From assembly GCF_003601925.1 (NCBI RefSeq), contig NZ_QZWH01000052.1, positions 1 to 64,000 of the forward strand: DNA of 64,000 nucleotides. The letters are read 5' to 3'. Positions 60,878 to 64,000 of this stretch are shown here, in pieces. Both the position numbers and the translations under genes were made by a program. The notes beneath the pieces were generated by a model. It did not search any database. It saw only the letters and a program-made list of their open reading frames with translations, and was not told the origin of the DNA. This DNA is from Buttiauxella izardii (lineage in GTDB: Bacteria > Pseudomonadota > Gammaproteobacteria > Enterobacterales > Enterobacteriaceae). Position 1 is the first letter of the stretch. Each line of letters starts with the position of its first letter.

Positions 60878-62142
60878 TTCATCGCCCCCGCCATTGGCAT
60901 CTGCATTGGCATTGCCATCTCATGTTGATGTTCAGCAGGCACTTTTTCTTGGGGCAAAGCGCTGCGTAGGCTGGCTTCGGAATCAATCAGGAACTGCCCG
61001 GAAGTCACGACTTTATCGCCCTCTTTCAGCCCTTGCTTAACCTCAATCCAGCCGTTTTGCGCCGTCCCCACCACCACATTGACCGGATTAAAATGACCGT
61101 CGTCCTGCGCCACCAGAACCCGGCTATGGCTGCCGGTTTCAATCAACGCTTCTTCAGGGATTGCCAGCACTGCTGGGCGATGAGGCTGATGCGCCAGCTT
61201 CACATCGAGATACATTCCCGGCTTAAGTTTCATCTGCGGATTATCCAGCACCACGCGGGCTTTAAGCGTGCGCGTGGAGGTTTCCATATTCGGCAGCAAT
61301 TCACTGACGCGCCCGTGGAATGTCTCTCCCGGCCAGCTATCTGAAGAGGCCAGAATTTCGCTGCCTGTTTGCAGCACCTGCGCCTGGATTTGCGGGTAAT
61401 CAATCACAATCCATACCGACTCGAGGCTCGCTACTTCAAACAGCGGTGCGCTTGCAGTAACTTGCGCGCCTTCCCGCGTCTCCAGCTTGTTGATGTAACC
61501 AGCCTGTTTAGCCCGCACCGTCACCCGCGTTTGCGGTTTCCCGGTGCGCTCAACCTGATTAATAATTTCCGCAGGCATAAACTGGAGTTGCAAGCGCTCA
61601 CGCGCGGCAGAACTTAACGCGCTATCGCCCAAACCGCGCACCGCCAGATATTCCTGCTGTGCCGCCGTCCATTCCGGTATCCACAACTGCGCCAGAGGTT
61701 CACCCGCTTTCACAAACTGCTGGGGCGCATTCACAAACAGCTTTTCCACTACGCCGTTAGCACTGGCCGGAATAATCTGCACGCTACGCTCATCCGTGGA
61801 AACAGTGGCAAAGGCATCAAACTGATAATCCAGCGCTTTCTTCTCAACCCGCGCCGTTTTAATACCGAGATTCTGTTGTTGGCGAGCACTTACCGTCACT
61901 CCGCCATCTTCGGTGGTTTCATCGGCGTAACGCGGCACCAGATCCATATCCATAAACGGCGATTTACCCGGTTTATCGAAGCGCTGACCGGGCGTCATTG
62001 GGTCATACCAATAGAGAACTTTTCGCTCATGTTGAGCGGCTGGAGCCGTTATGTCGTGGCTTTGTTTGCCCGCGTAGTAACCCGCGCCGAGTGCGCCCGC
62101 GACAGCAATCGCTAACAAAGAGAGTTTCATTATGGTTTTCAT
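60874..62142 (-). CDS. cusB: CusB-like membrane-fusion protein with Met/His-rich tail
   Basis: 422 residues (407 in E. coli CusB). N-terminal anchor or signal (about 1-24), heavy-metal-binding domain with the motif YWYDPMTPG...[10 protein letters not shown] (about 44-70), then barrel-sandwich, alpha-hairpin and beta-barrel domains. The three-Met N-terminal pattern of CusB metal transfer is kept (PMTPG, FMDMDL). The C-terminus (about 400-422) is [19 protein letters not shown], with six Met and two His; E. coli CusB ends in a His-containing but not Met-rich tail as I recall. Overlaps both neighbours by four bases. Confidence 0.88.
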   Translation of the reverse strand: MKTIMKLSLLAIAVAGALGAGYYAGKQSHDITAPAAQHERKVLYWYDPMTPGQRFDKPGKSPFMDMDLVPRYADETTEDGGVTVSARQQQNLGIKTARVEKKALDYQFDAFATVSTDERSVQIIPASANGVVEKLFVNAPQQFVKAGEPLAQLWIPEWTAAQQEYLAVRGLGDSALSSAARERLQLQFMPAEIINQVERTGKPQTRVTVRAKQAGYINKLETREGAQVTASAPLFEVASLESVWIVIDYPQIQAQVLQTGSEILASSDSWPGETFHGRVSELLPNMETSTRTLKARVVLDNPQMKLKPGMYLDVKLAHQPHRPAVLAIPEEALIETGSHSRVLVAQDDGHFNPVNVVVGTAQNGWIEVKQGLKEGDKVVTSGQFLIDSEASLRSALPQEKVPAEHQHEMAMPMQMPMAGAMK

Positions 62143-63398
62143 GATTGGTTATCATCCTGTGGCGTCAGGTAGCGGATGGCGGCCCAGGTTTCAGCCACGC
62201 TTTTTTCAGCGCTATTCGCGGTCAGTTCGGTATCGAGTAAGGTGCGGCGGGCATTGAGCAAATCGGAAAGCGTGGATTGCCCGGCGCGGTATTGCGCTTC
62301 AATCAGTGAAAGGCGCTGGCGTTGCAGAGGGAGGATCTCTTGTTGCTGGCGCTGCCAGAGGGTTTGAGCCGCCTGATACTGCGCCACCAGCGTGCGAACC
62401 AGCGCAACACGATCACGGTTCGCCAGTGCCAACTGGTCGTTGGCTTCCATTGAGCGCGACATATCCGCCGCGAGATCTTTGTCCTGGCGCTGAGATTTAA
62501 ACATCGGTAAATCGACGGTAAACATCACGCCCGCCATATCGTCATAATCATCGTCACGATGGGCGTAATACACCTCAACGCCCACATTCGGCTTCGCGGC
62601 GACCGCCGATTGTGCCGAACGCGCTTTGGCAACATCCGCCTCACGCGCCGCTTCAATCACTTCCGGATGCTGCCCGACGTTTTGTTCCAGTGTTTGCGGG
62701 TCGGCAGGCAAGCGCTGATAGCGCGGTAACGTGCCGCTTGCGTCATCAATTTTCTCGCCGGTTAATTGCAGCAACCGAGTTTGCGCCAACGTCACATCAC
62801 GTTGGGCGAGTGTGACTTTGTCCTGCATCGCCAATAGCGTCATGCGGATATCCACCACGCTTGAGGCCGGTGAACTGCCGCTGGCAACGGTGGCTTTTTG
62901 CACGCTAATCTGGCGTTCGGTTTCTGCCACCAGCTTTTGAGCGCTCGATAGAACCTTTTGCGATAGCGCTAAATCGAACCAGGCCTGTGCCGCAGTGCGT
63001 TGCAACGCCGCCCGAATCACTTCCGCTTTAGCGGCGCTGCTGGCCGATTGCGCCAGAATGGTTTCGGCTTTGCGGTCGCGTTTTTCCTCGCTGATGTAAT
63101 CCTGCATGATGCCAATGCGCTGCATGGTCATGCCTTCGCGAGTCAAACGCTGGCTGTTGCTGCCCTGTACCGGCACGTTTTCAATGCCGAATTTCAGTTT
63201 CGGGTCGGGTAATTGGCGAGCAGAATCCGCCATCGCATTCAGCGCGTTGCTCTGATTACGGTTGGCAGAGAGTTCTGCGGAATAATGAACGGCCGCGGCC
63301 AGGGTCTGTTGCAGGCTGAACTCTGCCGCATGAGCGGTAGATACAGACGTAGCAAACAGCACCCCGCCGAGCCATAAGCTCAGGGAATGTTGTTTCAT
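62139..63398 (-). CDS. TolC-family outer membrane factor of the Cus-type pump
   Basis: 419 residues with a cleavable signal peptide (about 1-24, STAHA-AEF) and two outer-membrane-efflux repeats (about 40-215 and 235-410) rich in long coiled-coil helices. Unlike CusC and SilC it has no lipobox Cys and is about 40 residues shorter, resembling CzcC-type factors. It forms the exit duct for the CusBA-like pump. RBS GAGG precedes the ATG; the stop overlaps the cusB start. A 32-codon ORF ends 11 bp upstream. Confidence 0.85.
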   Translation of the reverse strand: MKQHSLSLWLGGVLFATSVSTAHAAEFSLQQTLAAAVHYSAELSANRNQSNALNAMADSARQLPDPKLKFGIENVPVQGSNSQRLTREGMTMQRIGIMQDYISEEKRDRKAETILAQSASSAAKAEVIRAALQRTAAQAWFDLALSQKVLSSAQKLVAETERQISVQKATVASGSSPASSVVDIRMTLLAMQDKVTLAQRDVTLAQTRLLQLTGEKIDDASGTLPRYQRLPADPQTLEQNVGQHPEVIEAAREADVAKARSAQSAVAAKPNVGVEVYYAHRDDDYDDMAGVMFTVDLPMFKSQRQDKDLAADMSRSMEANDQLALANRDRVALVRTLVAQYQAAQTLWQRQQQEILPLQRQRLSLIEAQYRAGQSTLSDLLNARRTLLDTELTANSAEKSVAETWAAIRYLTPQDDNQS

Positions 63399-63409
63399 GG
63401 TGGCCTCAG

Positions 63410-63508
63410 TTACTTAGTCGGGGTAACCGAAGTGAGTGGGTAACCTTCAGCCTGCTGGCTAAAGTGAAAAGCGGCGGATGTGAAAAAACGTGCAGAAATA
63501 GCAGACAT
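63410..63508 (-). CDS. Candidate 32-residue peptide directly upstream of the efflux operon
   Basis: MSAISARFFTSAAFHFSQQ..., ending TPTK-stop 11 bp before the outer-membrane-factor gene. GGAGA lies seven bases before the ATG. The peptide is short, basic-aromatic and not obviously membrane-bound. Its placement suits a translated leader coupled to the efflux genes. I do not recognise a family; ORFs of this size arise by chance, so this is a candidate. Confidence 0.42.
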   Translation of the reverse strand: MSAISARFFTSAAFHFSQQAEGYPLTSVTPTK

Positions 63509-63571
63509 AAAAATCTCCAGAACTAAAGTCAAAGGGTGGCGAAATGCCAGAAAACCAAGACAGTGCTGGAG

Positions 63572-63982
63572 TTATTCTCTAAAACGACAAAACCGTATGG
63601 TGGCCGGAGGGCCAGTTGCAGGCGGGGTTAATAAGGCAACGGAAGTGACCGTTTCAGTGCATTCGGGGATCACTAAAGCCAGAGTATTCGTGACCGGCAA
63701 TGCGGCCAAAGAACTGTAGCCATTATCTTTTTGCATCACGTCCGGAATGCAGTGTTTATCACACAGCGTCCCTTTCGCTTTCACCAAATCCCAATGATTT
63801 GCCATCAGCATATGCTCGCTATGCTGAACGGAAAGGGATGGCGCGCTAATTTCTACCGGGCAATCATGCGATGCCACCGCGACCTGGCTGTTGACAAACA
63901 GCCAGCCAAACGCCAACAGCAGCATCAAAAGATGCTTTCTGAGGAAGCGTAAACGGCTTGTCGACCAGAAAGTGGATTGCAA
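63572..63982 (-). CDS. Small exported Cys/His/Met-containing protein upstream of the efflux operon
   Basis: Up to 136 residues. Basic N-terminus RLRFLRKH, hydrophobic core LLMLLLAFGWLFVNSQ and a likely cleavage after AVA, then a short periplasmic part with HDCP, HSEHMLMANHW, CDKHC and ECTE. The tail is Pro-rich (TPPATGPPAT) and ends FCRFRE. The given start is TTG at 63982; the frame stays open to the window edge, so the true start may be outside. Position before an OMF-CusB-CusA operon is like that of CzcI in czcICBA operons, suggesting a periplasmic metal-related protein. No family recognised with certainty. Confidence 0.55.
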   Translation of the reverse strand: MQSTFWSTSRLRFLRKHLLMLLLAFGWLFVNSQVAVASHDCPVEISAPSLSVQHSEHMLMANHWDLVKAKGTLCDKHCIPDVMQKDNGYSSLAALPVTNTLALVIPECTETVTSVALLTPPATGPPATIRFCRFRE

Positions 63983-64000
63983 AGTTTTAACCCGAAAATG

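Overview
The window is a stretch of core chromosome from a member of the Enterobacteriaceae. Gene content, order and protein lengths follow the E. coli/Salmonella kdp-to-pagP region (read in the opposite orientation to the E. coli K-12 map) almost gene for gene. It is not E. coli itself. A cobalamin gene pair (cobD/cobC) sits between nadD and rsfS as in Salmonella, the NagE membrane domain is of a different type, rihA/hscC are missing after gltL, and a CusCBA-type metal efflux operon follows pagP. A B12-making, moderate-GC genus such as Buttiauxella or Kluyvera would fit, but I cannot fix the genus. Family comparisons below are from memory; no search was run.

Layout. 1-7951: high-affinity K+ ATPase operon kdpFABC and its sensor/regulator kdpDE, starting just after a truncated ERIC element. 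8001-10215 (minus): seqA-pgm. 10418-13032: ybfF, ybfE, fldA, fur. 13123-14901 (minus): chiP-chiQ. 15374-17041 (minus): glnS. 17221-23657: the GlcNAc regulon, nagE divergent from nagBACD. 23935-25599: asnB. 25782-26482: six-tRNA operon Met-Leu-Gln-Gln-Met-Gln. 26541-27716 (minus): ubiF. 27852-33531: miaB, ybeZ-ybeY-ybeX-lnt. 34019-37276: gltI-(sroC)-gltJKL. 37342-37824 (minus): ybeL. 38075-42963: leuS-lptE-holA-nadD. 42935-44708: cobD and cobC, divergent. 44963-51299: rsfS-rlmH-mrdA-mrdB-rlpA and dacA. 51411-54683: ybeD, lipB, ybeF, lipA. 54782-57588: tatE, ybeM, crcB, cspE, pagP. 57758-63982 (minus): metal efflux operon (small exported protein, 32-codon ORF, outer membrane factor, CusB-like, CusA-like).

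Regulation visible in the sequence. NagC operators and CRP sites sit between nagE and nagB and upstream of chiP. A 13-nt complement of the ChiX sRNA covers the chiP Shine-Dalgarno, so chitosugar uptake (ChiP outer membrane, NagE inner membrane, NagB/NagA catabolism) is tied together by NagC. SroC with its terminator splits gltI from gltJKL, and a C/A-rich GcvB-like site lies in the gltI leader. Fur has two candidate promoters and an in-frame upstream start.

No phage, insertion sequence, CRISPR array or defence system was found, and nothing here looks like an undescribed multi-gene system. The most unusual items are: three co-oriented ERIC elements placed just before kdpF, nagA and gltI; a uof-like leader frame fused in phase to fur; and a Cus-type operon without cusF but with a Met/His-rich CusB tail, a non-lipoprotein outer membrane factor and small upstream ORFs.
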